This document shows positions 52,901 to 63,638 of a DNA stretch of 64,000 bases, piece after piece (within the stretch, counting starts at the first letter, position 1; every line of letters starts with the position of its first letter). Location: NCBI GenBank assembly GCA_037176725.1, contig JAZBRS010000035.1, forward strand, positions 48,432,001-48,496,000, read 5' to 3'. The position numbers and the translations under genes were made by a program. Origin of the DNA: Posidonia oceanica. Lineage: Eukaryota > Streptophyta > Magnoliopsida > Alismatales > Posidoniaceae. The notes below the pieces were generated by a model, which was not told the origin of the DNA, did no database searches, and saw only the letters and a program-made list of their open reading frames with translations.

Positions 52901-55864
52901 GTTGGGGCATTCTAAGGCTACCGGAGTGTTGCTGCTGACTGTGCGGTTCTCGAGGGACGGCCGGAGCGGCGTTCTGCTCACAGATGCGGCGAGGCGAGCG
53001 TCGAGCTTGCCGGAGAAGACAGGGTCAGCGGCGGAGCTAACCCGGCGAAAGAAGGGAGGAAACCCCTATCTGAGGGATGGAAAAGCTAAAGGAGAAGAAA
53101 ATTAAGCTACAGGGAGGGAGAAGTACCTGTTTCGCAGGCTGAGGTGTCCCCCTGACGTCAGGTGATTCAGAGCTTGCCGGCGGAGGTCGTCTGGAGGTTG
53201 CAGACGTCGTCGTCGGCCTGGGAGCGGTGGGAACGGATCAGTGGAGTACTCCGGTGCTTTCTGGATGTCCGGAGCGAAGCTTCGAAGGCCGGAGCAGGAT
53301 TTGGCTCCAGTGGGTGCTCAAGAAGCAGCCGGAGGTGGGTGAAGGTGTCTGCTACCTTCTGGATCAACCGGAGGGTACCGGCGGCTTGCTGGATAGTAGG
53401 TGAGTGTTTTTGGATGCTCAGGAGGGCTGATGGTGGCTTGGAGAAGAAGATTGGGTTGCTGGGTGATTTTCTAGTAAAGTGGTCGCAGGTATTTGTTGTG
53501 GAGAACTCCGGCTGTGGGGAGAGGGAAGGTTAATGGTTTGGTGGGTCTGGAAGGTGGAGTTCAGGTGAGTTTTTGGACGGAGTTTGGAGGAATTCTAGGG
53601 ACGGAATGGGAGAGAATTCTTGAGGAAGGGGGTGATGGGTTCTGGCTTGGATTTGGGTGAATTGAGAGGTGGATGTAGAGTGGATTTGGGTGCTGAATGG
53701 GTGGCTATGAAGCTGGTTGTCTGGGTGAGATTGGGGAAGGAATTGGGAGTGATTCTACTGGGTGTTGGGTGCTCTGGTTCAGGTGGAAAGGAAGAGGAGG
53801 AAGAGGGCTGTTTTCTGCAGAAGGGAAGAAGGGGAATTGGGTGCTCTCAGCTCCGAATTCTCTCACTCTCTCTAGAAGACGAAAAAGGCGATGAAGGAGG
53901 AGTGGAATGGAGGTTTTTATCAGGGGGCCTGACTGGATGAGCGCGCTGGGATTTTTGAAAATCCACCGGCCGAAGGCAGCAGCTGCAGCAGAGCGAGGAC
54001 GACGGAGGCGACGGGCATTAATTGCCCCCGGAGAAGCTGTTGAGATACGAGAGAGGTGGAGATGAGCTGGAGCTGATGGTGATCGAGAGGGAAGGAGAAA
54101 TCGAATTTCAAAGAGGAGGATGGGGGAGTTGCTGGCACGGGAGAAATCTGCGGAAGAAGAAGAAAAAGAAGGAGGAGGGAAGAGGAGGAAGAAGGGCGTG
54201 GGCCGGGCTGCGCACGAAAAAAAGAAAAAGAGAAAGAAGAAAGGAGGGGAAGAGGAAGGGTGGAACGGGCTGGACTGGGCCAAGGAAAAAGGAAAGAAAA
54301 ATAAAAAGAAAGGAAGAAAGGAAGAAAGGGGAAGGAAGGAGAAAAAGGGAAAGAAAAATAAAACAGAAATAAAAATAAAAAGATTTGAAAATGTTTTTAA
54401 GGTGGTTTAAGTTAGGGTTTTTAGATTACTTTTTTAATGGTCGTTTTTTAATTAGTTGATTAGGATTAAAGAGATTTAGTTTTGATTAGGGTTTTTATGG
54501 TTTTCTTTTCTTTAAATTGTTTTTGATTTTGTTTAAATGTTTGTTAAGTTGTTTTTTTTTAATTGTTTTTTAATTATGTTTTTCTTATTAAGTATTTGGG
54601 ATGTTAATTAGGATTTTTTAAAGTTTGTTTTTAAATTAATTAGGGTGGATTTTAGATTTTAGATTTTAATCTTTTTTTCTCAAGTCTTCTTTGATTTGTT
54701 TTTAAATTTTGTTTGTTAAGTTCTTTTAATATTTTTTAGTTAAGTTTTCTTGTTAAGTTTTTAATTAAGTGTTTTTAGATTTTTGATTGTTTGTTTTTTC
54801 TTTTTAATTAGGTTTTCAAATTGTTTCTTTTTAGGATTGTTAAGTTAAGTTTTTTTTTTCTTAATTACTTGGTTTAGCATTTTTTAATTGTTTTCTTTCC
54901 TTTTAGGATTTGTTTTTTGATTGTTTTTTGTAGGTTTTTTTCTTTTGCTTGTTTTGATTACATTTTGGTTTTTTCCTTGATTTTACAGCATTTTCTTTTT
55001 GTTTGTTTTGCATTTTTTAAGTTGCATTCTTAGTTTTTAGTTTTAGTTAGATTTAGTTAGGCTTTTGTTTTTTAATTGTTTTTTTAATGTTTTTAATTAT
55101 TTTTCTTAGGGTTTTGGTTTGTTTTCCTTTTGTTTCAGAGTTTTAGAGGTTTTTAAGGGTTTTTTGAAGATTTAGTAGAAGAGAGGAGAAGAAAAGAAAA
55201 AGGAAGAAGGAAAAGGAGAAATGAAGAAGTAAAGAGGAAAAGGAAGAGTTGAAAGAAAACAATTTTTTGAAAGTCAAAGAAAATGCTAAAAATAAGATAA
55301 AAATACAAATAAGATTCAGAAGAGATAGATGCACAAGGAGGGCCCACAGCCAAGCATGAAGAAGGGAGAGAAGGGGATGAAAAGAAGGAGGATAATCAAG
55401 AGAGAGAGAGGAGAGAGAAAAAAATAATCTAGGAGAGAGAAAAGGATAATTTGGTGAAATGAAGGGGTTAGGGGTTTAGAAAAAAGGTGAAAATTGGGGA
55501 GTGTGTGGCCTAGGGTCTCTAGTGTTCGACCTAGGGTTTTGGTTTGGTTTTGGGAAAGTTTTGGAAGGGTTTTGAGGTGTAGAAAAATGGTAGTTTTACC
55601 TAGATTTTCTAGGGTTTTTTGAGAGTGGTTTTGGTTTGAAAATTTGAGGGTTTTTGGGTAGGTTTGCTAAGTTGGGAATGGTGAATTTTCCTATGATTTT
55701 TGGGTAGTTTTTGGGCTTGGGAAAGGGGTGTGATTCTAGGTTCAGTTTGGGCTTGTTTTGGAAAGAAGGATGAAAAGGAATGTGTAGGTTTGGACCTAGA
55801 TTTAGATCCAGAAGCCACCAGAGGGTTCCAATTGATTCAAGCCTGTCAAAATGGGGTATCAACA
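49994..55864 (-). mobile_element. E8 3' LTR (5871 bp)
   Basis: On the minus strand it starts TGTTGATACCCC and ends GGGATTACTACA. It holds a PBS-like AGAGTCGCCA (50160-50169), the 73-bp block (50343-50415), a 30-bp array (50696-51020), a buried LTR end (51266-51335), a splice-donor-like GTAACT (51475-51480, minus), an ATGCAA-rich section, a GC-rich section (52700-53500), an A/G-rich section (54130-54390) and a T-rich section (54400-55140). The order is that of E2, S6 and S7. No protein-coding gene is supported. Confidence 0.9.
50696..51020 (-). repeat. E8 30-bp array, GGCAC-GTGCC hairpin units
   Basis: About eleven units contain GGCACGCAAAACGGTGCC or variants, the reverse complement of the S7 unit. 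The units furthest from the LTR end are the most uniform. Confidence 0.85.
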
Positions 55865-55880
55865 GATGCCCCTCCCTGAG
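55865..55880 (-). other. E8 polypurine tract
   Basis: On the minus strand CTCAGGGAGGGGCATC adjoins the LTR start TGTTGATACCCC. It lies within the inverted repeat 55853-55928, whose outer arm has one change (GGGGTATC). Confidence 0.84.
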
Positions 55881-55929
55881 CGAGGTCAAGCAAAGCGAGG
55901 CCACTGCTCAGGGTTGACAAGACACCCCA

Positions 55930-56390
55930 TCTGACTGATGAGAGCAGAAGATTGCTATTGGCATGAGTTACTTATTCGGCGGATGCACCGAAAGTCGTAG
56001 CTCGTTGTCACAATGCAAAGTGCAGGTGCAGATGGATGAGATGCAATGTATGCAATGCATGCCAATGCAAATGCAATGCTAATGTTAGTGCAAAAGTTAG
56101 TACAGTTGAGAATGCTGATGCAGCACGAGATGATGATGATAGACTAGTATGCAGTGCTAGAAAAAGAAAGTGCAAAGATGATGCAAAAGAAGAATGCCAA
56201 AAGAGAAACGCGATGTGGTGCAAAGACCCAGCAAACAGGCCAACCTTGCGCGACAAGGCGAGAAAGAAAAGTGCAGCTTGTCCCCGCCCGGGGAGCAAGC
56301 TAGCAAAAAGGAGCGCGAGGGAGAGGGACCTACTCTCTCATCGTGAAGGGATGCGGGACTTTGCCTTCCTAGGACAAAGTCACACGAAGA
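55930..56390 (-). other. E8 ATGCAA-rich region before the hairpin arrays
   Basis: The stretch starts with ATGCAATGTATGCAATGC-type sequence like E1, E2 and E4. It then becomes a mixed sequence with CCCGCCCGGGG at about 56283. No gene is supported. Confidence 0.6.
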
Positions 56391-56394
56391 GGGT

Positions 56395-57480
56395 GATAAG
56401 ATGTCGGACTTATCGGCCGGATAGTTTACGGTCCTATCAACCGAAAGTGATAGTTTACGAACCTATCAACCAGAAGCGATAGTTTACGGACCTATCAACC
56501 GGAAGCGATAGTTTACGGACCTATCAACCGGAGGGAGCAGTTGTGAGTGATAGTTACTGGATATCAGCGGTAAAACATGCTTGTGCAGGATCGTTTACGG
56601 TCCTATCAACCGGAAGCGATAGTTTACGGGCCTATCAACCAGGAGCGATAGTTTACGGGCCTATCAACCGGGAGCGATAGTTTACGGTCCTATCAACCGA
56701 AAGCACAATCCATGAGTGATAGTTACTGGTTATCAACCATATAACGCAAATGCCAGAGAATGATAGTTTACGGTCCTATCAACCGGAAGCGATAGTTTAC
56801 GGTCCTATCAACCGGAAGCGATAGTTTACGGGCCTATCAACCGGGAACGATAGTTTACAGTCCTATCAACTGGAAATGGCATTTGCGAGTGATAGTTACT
56901 GGATATCAGTCGTATAACATGATTGACGCAACAATAGTTTACGGTCCTATCAACCAGAAGCGATAGTTTACGGACCTATCAACCGAGAGCGATAGTTTAC
57001 AGGCCTATCAACCGGAAGTGATAGTTTATGGACCTATCAACCGGGAGCGATAGTTTACGGTCCCATCAACCGAAAAGTGCAATCATGAGGGATAGTTATT
57101 GGTTATTAGCCGTATAATGCAATTGCAAGTGATAGTTTACGGTCCTATCAACCGGGAGCGATAGTTTACGGGCCTATCAACCGGGAGCGATAGTTTACGG
57201 ACCTATCAACGGGAGCGATAGTTTACGGTCCTATCAACTGGAAAGAGCAATTATAAGGGATAGTTACTGGATATCAGCCGTATAACGTAATTGCAAGTGA
57301 TAGTTTTGGATATCAGCCAAAGATGAGTTTTGGATCATCAGCTAGAGAATGATAGTTTACGGTCCTATCAACCGGAAAGTGTAATTACGAGGGACAGTTA
57401 CTGGATGTCAGCCGTATAACACAACTGCGGGCTAGATAGGATATTAGCCCAAGATGATAGTTTACGGTCCTATCAACCGG
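56395..57480 (-). repeat. E8 hairpin array, 29-bp GATAGTTTACGG units
   Basis: Dozens of 29-bp units have the form GATAGTTTACGGTCCTATC (stem GATAG/CTATC) plus AACCGGAAGC. They are interrupted at fairly regular distances by a second unit containing GATAGTTACTGGATATCAG. The second unit recurs near 56550, 56717, 56890, 57092, 57260 and 57398, giving a higher-order repeat of about 140-200 bp. Confidence 0.9.
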
Positions 57481-57489
57481 AAAGAGCAG

Positions 57490-57640
57490 TGATTGATTGA
57501 TTGATTGATTGATTGATGATTGATTGATTGATTGATAAGAAAAAGAGTGATTGATTGATTAATTGATTGATAAGGAAAAGAGTGATTGATTGATTGATAA
57601 GAAAAAGAGTGATTGATTGATTGAAAGAGATTGATAAGAA
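57490..57640. repeat. GATT microsatellite
   Basis: (GATT)n runs of up to seven units are interrupted by AAGAAAAAGAGT. They lie between the two hairpin arrays of E8. Confidence 0.92.
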
Positions 57641-58080
57641 GGGATTGATAAGATATCAGACTTATCGGCTGACAAATGAATAAAAGAATAGAATGATAAG
57701 ATATCGGACTTATCAGCCGGCAAAGAGAGGATGAAGGAATGATAAGATATCGGACTTATCGGCCGGCAAAGGGAAAGGGATGATAAGATATCGGACTTAT
57801 CAGCCGGCAAATGAATAAAAGAATAGAATGATAAGATATCGGACTTATCGACGGGCAAAGAGAGGACGAAGGAATGATAAGATATCGGACTTATCGGCCG
57901 GCAAAGGGAAAGAGATGATAAGATATCGGACTTATCAACCGGTAAATGAATAAAAGAATAGAATGATAAGATATCGGACTTATCGGCTGGCAAAGAGAGG
58001 ATGAAGGAATGATAAGATATCGGACTTATTGGCCGGCAAAGGGAAAGAGATGATAAGATATCGGACTTATCGGTCAGCGA
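57640..58080 (-). repeat. E8 hairpin array, GATAAGATATCGGACTTATC units
   Basis: About ten units each have GATAAGATATCGGACTTATC (stem GATAAG/CTTATC) and GGCCGGCAAA. They are spaced by AGAGAGGATGAAGGAAT, GGGAAAGAG or TGAATAAAAGAATAGAAT in rotation, a higher-order unit of about 125 bp. The minus-strand frame with repeated DKSDILS peptides is a by-product. Confidence 0.9.
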
Positions 58081-58091
58081 GGGCGAATCAT

Positions 58092-58185
58092 CTCATGATA
58101 CCAGGAATATCATGAGGGAAAGAGATGGAGAATGATACCAAGGGGCTATCAAAAGATGCCCCTAGTATCAGGGTGATACCAGGGG
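58092..58185 (-). other. E8 hairpins: CTCATGATA stem and three-segment alternative hairpin
   Basis: CTCATGATA (58092-58100) and TATCATGAG (58108-58116) form a perfect 9-bp stem. Then come GATACCAAGGGGC (58134-58146), GCCCCTAGTATC (58158-58169) and GATACCAGGGG (58175-58185), where the middle segment can pair with either side. Confidence 0.7.
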
Positions 58186-58259
58186 TTGGCCAGTGCATCC
58201 TTGGCATCGAAAGCAAAAGGTGATGACAAAACTGTCGTGTTTGCCAGATGAGTAGTTTG

Positions 58260-58380
58260 GGGTACCAGCTCGAGGATGACAGGTTGACGGACCTATCACC
58301 GGGCAGTTGGGGGTGTCAGCCAAGGATGACAGGTTGACGGACCTATCGCCGGGTAGTTGGGGGTGCCAGCCCACTGATGA
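58260..58380 (-). repeat. E8 GGTTGACGGACCTATC hairpin units
   Basis: Two units have the form GACAGGTTGACGGACCTATC followed by GGGCAGTTGGGGGTG and CCAGCC. They match the units of E2 at 15976-16235. Confidence 0.75.
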
Positions 58381-58638
58381 AGATCCAGATGACAGTGCTC
58401 GGCAGCTTTGCTTGCTCAGACGGCGTGGGTCAGCACTTGGGTTGATTGAGGAGGACTTTCCTGCGGTGTTCGGCAGCAAGTCTGGCTAGGGGCCCTGCAG
58501 ATATGATTGATATGATCATGCATGTACTTGTAGCAGATTTGGAATGCAAACAGGTGGCTCAGAACACCTTTGTATTGATTGAACTTGATTACATGCCTGT
58601 GGCAGGCCAAAAGTTTACAGCATAAGATAAGCAGGCAG

Positions 58639-59853
58639 TTACATGGACGCTTTAGTCGGTCCGGGCTTTCTTTGCCTTTTTGCAGTCAGGGAACTGAGGA
58701 GCACAGGAGGTATCTCACTGATAGGCCAGAATGCTTGTACCTCCGTCAGATATTCGAGAGTGCATCCCGAGCCTTGCGCAGATGCGAGGTCAGTAGACCG
58801 CACTCCATGCTGCATAAGATCAGCCAGCTTAGTTGTAGCAGATGTTGAACCATAAGGATATGCTTGAAGGAGCCTTGGGGCTGTGCTGTCTATGAAAGCA
58901 CCCTGTTGGAGGCCGAACTGCCGCATGACCCTGATGGGGTGATACTCCACGCCTCCGGTGAATCCAGGCAACACCACAAGTCGCGCATCGCGGGTATCGA
59001 AGAAGATAGTGAAAGGCTCAGTCGCAGATGGAATGATGCGCCAGGTGACGGTGTCGTCCGTCAGCTCAGATAGCTTCTTGTATTCTTCAGGGACTTTTTT
59101 GATTGTCCTGGCATGGCCGCTGTTGTAGTATGTTTCAATGACGTGGCCCTGGGGGCGCAGTAAGTTCAGTTCAAGGTGTGCAGCCAGCCAGATCTGTACT
59201 AGCACTCCGCAGCCGTGGAAATGGCGGCAGCGGTAGGAGATGCGGTCCAGCCTGCAATATGTTTCAGCCAAGATGACTGGTGCCAGGTCTATCTACCTAG
59301 TCACCACAGCAAGTGCGATTTCAGTGACTTCTATCGCAACTATCATCCGGCCATGAGTGAATATTAGCTCTCCCAGAAATCGGGTGACAAATCCCCGAAG
59401 CCGCAGATCATCTCCGAGTTCAGTGCGCTTGTCTATGATCTCATCAAAGTAGTGCAAGCGCAGCATGGGCGTGGGGCCGCTGGTGCAAATCAGTCTTTGC
59501 TGGCACCGGTCAGTAGATAGCCCAGATAGCTTGTAGAGGACCGCTATGTACTTGTCGCGCCTCATGAAAATAGGCAGTCCCATCAGCCGGGAGAAGCCAC
59601 AAATGCGGCGCACTTCCTCCAGAGTAGGTGTCAGTTCAGTCCTTCCGAAGCGGAAGACATGGTGCACCGGCTTCCAGAATCTTGCGGCAGCGCACAGAAG
59701 GTGACGGCTCACTTCGACATCAACCGCTTTCAGTAGTTTTGTAGGTATGCCCCAAAGGCGCAGCTTCTCGCAGTCTTCCTGAGTAAGCTTGCCAATCCAG
59801 CCCCGCAGGGCTTCAGAACAGTGCACTGGGGTTTCAAGAGTTGGATAACCCAT
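58639..59853 (-). pseudogene. E8 DUF7745 / plant-mobile-domain-like protein, one in-frame stop
   Basis: The conserved start is MGYPTL at 59853, equivalent to MGFPTL in E1; the frame is open 20 codons further upstream but is not conserved there. The ORF has 404 codons. Motifs: FWKPVHHVFRF (59-69), ELTPTLEEVRRICGF (73-87), RGFVTRFLGELIFTHGR, the HFHGCGVLVQIWLA segment, VTWRIIPSATEPF and a C-terminal VMRQFGLQQGAFID segment. A basic tail (KRQRKPGPTK) ends the protein. The only break is TAG at 59293-59295 (codon 187). The family resembles plant mobile domain proteins; no enzyme motif is visible. It is the most complete copy here, which suggests selection kept the ORF until recently. The DUF7745 name is from memory. 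Confidence 0.78.
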
Positions 59854-59913
59854 GGCGCAGGCCGCAAGGTGAAGTAAGCAGATGCTGTAGAGCTTGAAGG
59901 TACCTGTTATCAA

Positions 59914-61392
59914 TGTTGCAGATAGTCAGATCACACAGGCATATAATCTCTAAGTGAGAGCAGAATCTGAGGCTGATAAAGCAGTTCAATATGTTCAGCA
60001 GTTAATATCAAAGTAAAGCAGCTAAGCAGACATAATCAAAGGAAATTCTGTAGTAGTCTTGCTGACACAGGGGCGAGGATCGGTAGGAGATCTAGACCAG
60101 CGTAGCCCGAGCGGTGTCAACACGTGCTTGGTGAGAAGTACTGTCTCAAAGTCGAGGCAAGTTGCAGAGCGGAACGATTGATAAAAAGGAAGGGATGATT
60201 GGAGATGCATGTATGCATGATGCAGGTTGATATGTTTTAGAAATGATTAGTATGCTTTGGTGCCCTCAGCATACGGAATGCTTTGGTGCCTGCTGCAGGG
60301 GAAGGGAGTAGTCCCTGACATACTGGGCCCTACTTGGACTCTTAGCTTGCTGGTGGCACTTCGGAATGGGTGTTGGCAGTATACAGGTGGTGGTGTGGTG
60401 AGGACAGGCTACTTGCTAAACTCTCAGGACCTACACCTACTCTTTCTGCTCTCATTTTTTTATTTCTCCCTCATGGGTGTGCAGGCTTTCTCTGCCCCTA
60501 GCTAGGAGATGGTAAGTGTTTGTTTTTGGAGGGAGGTGGTAGACCCTTTTTAGGCTTACACCCTTGGATTTCTTGTAAGGCACAGGGGGATGATATTGCC
60601 TGAATTTTTTGGGCTGACTTTTGTCCAACCCCTTTCCTTCTTCTTTTTTTTTGTTTTTTTTTTTTCTTTTTCTTCTTCTTCTTTTTTTGTTTTTGTTTGC
60701 TTGTTTGACTTCTTTTTCTCCTTTTTTTTTTCACAGGCTTTTGCTATCCCCATTTTGGAGGTAAAAAGAAGGGTGTTTGGGTTGTGATGGATGTGGACTT
60801 TGGGTTTGCTATGTGATGAGCTGAAGGAGCAGAGTTAGATTGCACACCCCTATCTCTAGGGCCGGCTTCTGTCTTCGCCTTCTGTTTGCTTTGATGTGCC
60901 CAAGCCTAGATGCCTATTCTCACTTTTTTTTTGAACTCACATCCTAGCATTTTTTCTCCCTCAGAGGTGTATGTCCTTACGAGTTTAGGCGGTTCACCTG
61001 TCCTGATTGATGGTGGCTCCCTCACTGGCTAAAGCATCTGAGTAGTGCCAGGTGAGGCAGGGTGAACTCCTTCTAGAGCAGGCAAGCACTTCCAGTTTTC
61101 ATCACCGGGCAGAAGATACAATGCATGATTTGAGAGGATGACGATGATGTTATGAAAAGAGATGATGCATTTTTTGAGAGGATGACGATGATGATTTGAA
61201 AAAAAAGAAGATGGTGTATGGAAAGGGCGAAATGTGACAAGGATGTGTAAGGGAAGGACAGAAGAAGCATAAGCAAATGTTCAAGAATAAAAGTAAGAGA
61301 CAAGATAGAAGATGCAGGTAGGATGAGAATGTAAGGAGCGAGAATGCAAGTGTATAGATGGTAGGAAGCATCTGCAACGAGGCCGCCTTGGG
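59914..61392 (-). other. E8 spacer between pol and the second ORF
   Basis: No ORF is supported. The spacer is homologous to the E1 spacer. It has the same GTGAGGGAGCCACCATC segment (minus, near 61005-61021) and a purine-rich tract in the element's sense (60636-60735, seen as T-rich on plus). Confidence 0.65.
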
Positions 61393-63120
61393 CTACTGAT
61401 AGTACTTCTTGAGATAGCAGAGGTTAACAGGCTCAGACTGCTCGACCTGATCCATATCCTCAAGAGTTACAGCACCGCCCGAAAAGACTTGCTTGACCAC
61501 AAAGGGGCCATGCCAGTTAGGTCGGAATTTCCCTCGACCATCAAGCAAGTGAATGGTGCGCAGAACAAGGTCCCCTGTCTGGAAGCCTCTTGGCTGAACT
61601 TTCTTCAAGTAAGACCTGGTCATTCTCTTTTGGTAGCAGTGAGCATTATGCATAGCTTGCAGCCTGTGCTCATCAATCATATTCAGTTGGACGCAGTGAT
61701 CTTCGACCCATTCTGCTTCATCCAACTCAGCTTCGCATAGGATCCGCAGTGAGGGGATCTCTACCTCGATGGGCAACACCGCCTCCATGCCATACACTAG
61801 AGAGTATGGGATGGCGCCTGTTGAAGTGCGGACAGATGTCCTATACGCCCAGAGTGGGTAAGGAAGCTTGTCGTGCCAATCCTTATGAGTTTCCGCTATC
61901 TTCTTCAGGATCTTGACCAGGTTTTTGTTGGCGGACTCCACTGCACCGTTCATCTGTGGCCGGTAATGCGAGGATCTGTGGTGTTTGATACTGAAGTTCT
62001 GCAAATAGTCTTCAATCCTCTTAGCAATGAAATTCGTGCCATTGTCAAATATAATTGCATGTGGGACCCCGTACCAGGTTATGATATTGTTTTTTACGAA
62101 CTTTTCTGTAGCCATGGCAGTCACCATTTTGTAGGAGGTCTCTTCCACCCACTTAGTGAAGTAATCAATCGCTACCAGAATGTAACGATGACCGTTAGAA
62201 GCTGGAGGGTGGATGGCGCCAATGACATTAATCCCCCAGGTGGAGAAGGGCCACGGCGACGACATGCTATGCAGTTCTTGAGGGGGGGCCCGAATAAAGT
62301 TGCCATGCACTTGGCAATTGTGGCATCTGCACACAAAGCGGCAGCAGTCAGCTTCCATAGTTAGCCAGTAGTATCCTTGCAGCATTATCTTCTTGGCTAG
62401 GAGGACGCCGTTCATGTGCGGGCCACAGGTCCCCGCATGCACTTGAAGCATCAGTGCATCAGCCTCTGATTTGTTCAGGCAGCACAGGAGCATTTGATTG
62501 TATGATCTCTTGTACAACTGTCCTGCCCCTAATACATACTTTGACGCCAGACGCGTCAGAGTTCTCTTGTCTACTGCTGAGGTACCGGGTGGAAAGCTGC
62601 TAGACTCCAGGAAAGCTTTTATGTCTTTGTACCAGGGCTGCTCCTCTGCTGTTGGATCTGCCTCTTCAATGCTCATACAGTGTGCAGGCTGCTCCATGCG
62701 AGTAACAAATACATCAACTATGCTGTCTTCAAGTATGCTGAGCCAGGATGCCAGGGTTGCTAATGCATCTACATATGCGTTCCTTGCTCGGTTCATGTAT
62801 GTGAAGTGGATGCTTGCAAATTGTTCTATCAGCTTCAGCAGGTGTTCATGATATGGCAGTAGCTTCGGATCTTTCATCTTCCACTCGCCATTGACTTGAG
62901 AGATCACCAGCATAGCATCGCCATGCACCAGTAGCTTCTGCACCTCATGCTCGAGGGCGACATTTAGTCCTAGGATGCATGCCTCGTACTCTGCTTCGTT
63001 GTTGGTGCATCTGAAGGTCAGCTTCCGAGAGAAGGGAATCATCTGTCCCTGAGGTGTTGTCAGCACTGCGCCAACGCCTCGGCCTTTCTTGTTCATAGCA
63101 CCATCAAAGTATAGCTGTCA
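61393..63120 (-). pseudogene. E8 second RNase H and integrase (pol C-terminal half)
   Basis: An open frame of 567 codons runs from 63096 to the stop at 61393-61395. Residues 1-120 are an archaeal-type RNase H (TNNEAEYEACILGL 31-44, HGDAMLVIS 58-66, DALATLAS 110-117), the extra domain typical of the Tat lineage. The integrase zinc finger uses His220, His227, Cys258 and Cys261. The catalytic core has GINVIG, IIFDNGTNF (Asp351) and a Glu at 387. At 290 (codon 62227-62229) an Asn replaces the first catalytic Asp. The end is a GPF-containing domain and YLKKYYQ. A TGA at 63118-63120 separates it from the upstream reading frame, which carries LYFDGA. Confidence 0.93.
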
Positions 63121-63557
63121 TTGCTCCTGATCTTCAAGGTCTTTGTCTTCAGAGTCCTCCATTGCAAACAGAATGTCTTCATCTGGAAACTGTGTCTGGA
63201 GTGGCTGATATTCAGGCAGTGGAAGATCAGCAAGATGGTCTGCCATAGCTTGGCCTTTCATAGACTTCTAAGTGATAAAGGTAATGTCGTACTGAGATAG
63301 TAGCACCTGCCACTTAACACATCTGCCCACCATGGCCGGTTTTTGAAAGAGGAACTTGATAGGATCATGCCGGCATGAGAGCTAAACTGGTATGCCATCA
63401 TGTAGTGCCTTAACTTTTGTGCAGCCCAGACAAGGGATAGGCAGGTCTTCTCTATTGTACTGTACCTGGCTTCGCATTCATTGAACTTCTTGCTCAGGTA
63501 GTAAATGGCGCGCTCCTTTCTATCAGATTCGTCATGTTGGCCCAAGACGGCACCCAT
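63121..63557 (-). pseudogene. E8 first RNase H and linker, frameshifted
   Basis: The minus-strand frame from 63557 reads GAVLGQHDESDRKERAIYYL and then a CLSLVWAAQKLRHYM segment, the Ty3/Gypsy RNase H. Near 63370 the frame shifts. The next frame has DPIKFLFQKPAMVGR and a KWQVLLSQYDITF segment, a TAG near 63270, then KGQAMADHLADLPLPEYQ and an acidic linker. The domain degrades RNA in RNA/DNA hybrids during reverse transcription. It is broken here. Confidence 0.88.
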
Positions 63558-63638
63558 GGAATGCTGCGTGGTAGAAAGGTAGAGAAGTAAGGGTCTCCCT
63601 GGAGTGGGGGGAACCAGGATAGGAGGCTTAATCAGCAG

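Noticed and set aside
57559..57993. Minus-strand 144-codon ORF with DKSDILS repeats
   Set aside because: It is the translated hairpin array of E8. Its period follows the DNA repeat, and no relative in E4 or E2 keeps the frame.
56395..58080. A CRISPR array, suggested by regular repeats
   Set aside because: The context is a plant retrotransposon, the units are hairpins with repetitive spacers, and there are no cas genes.
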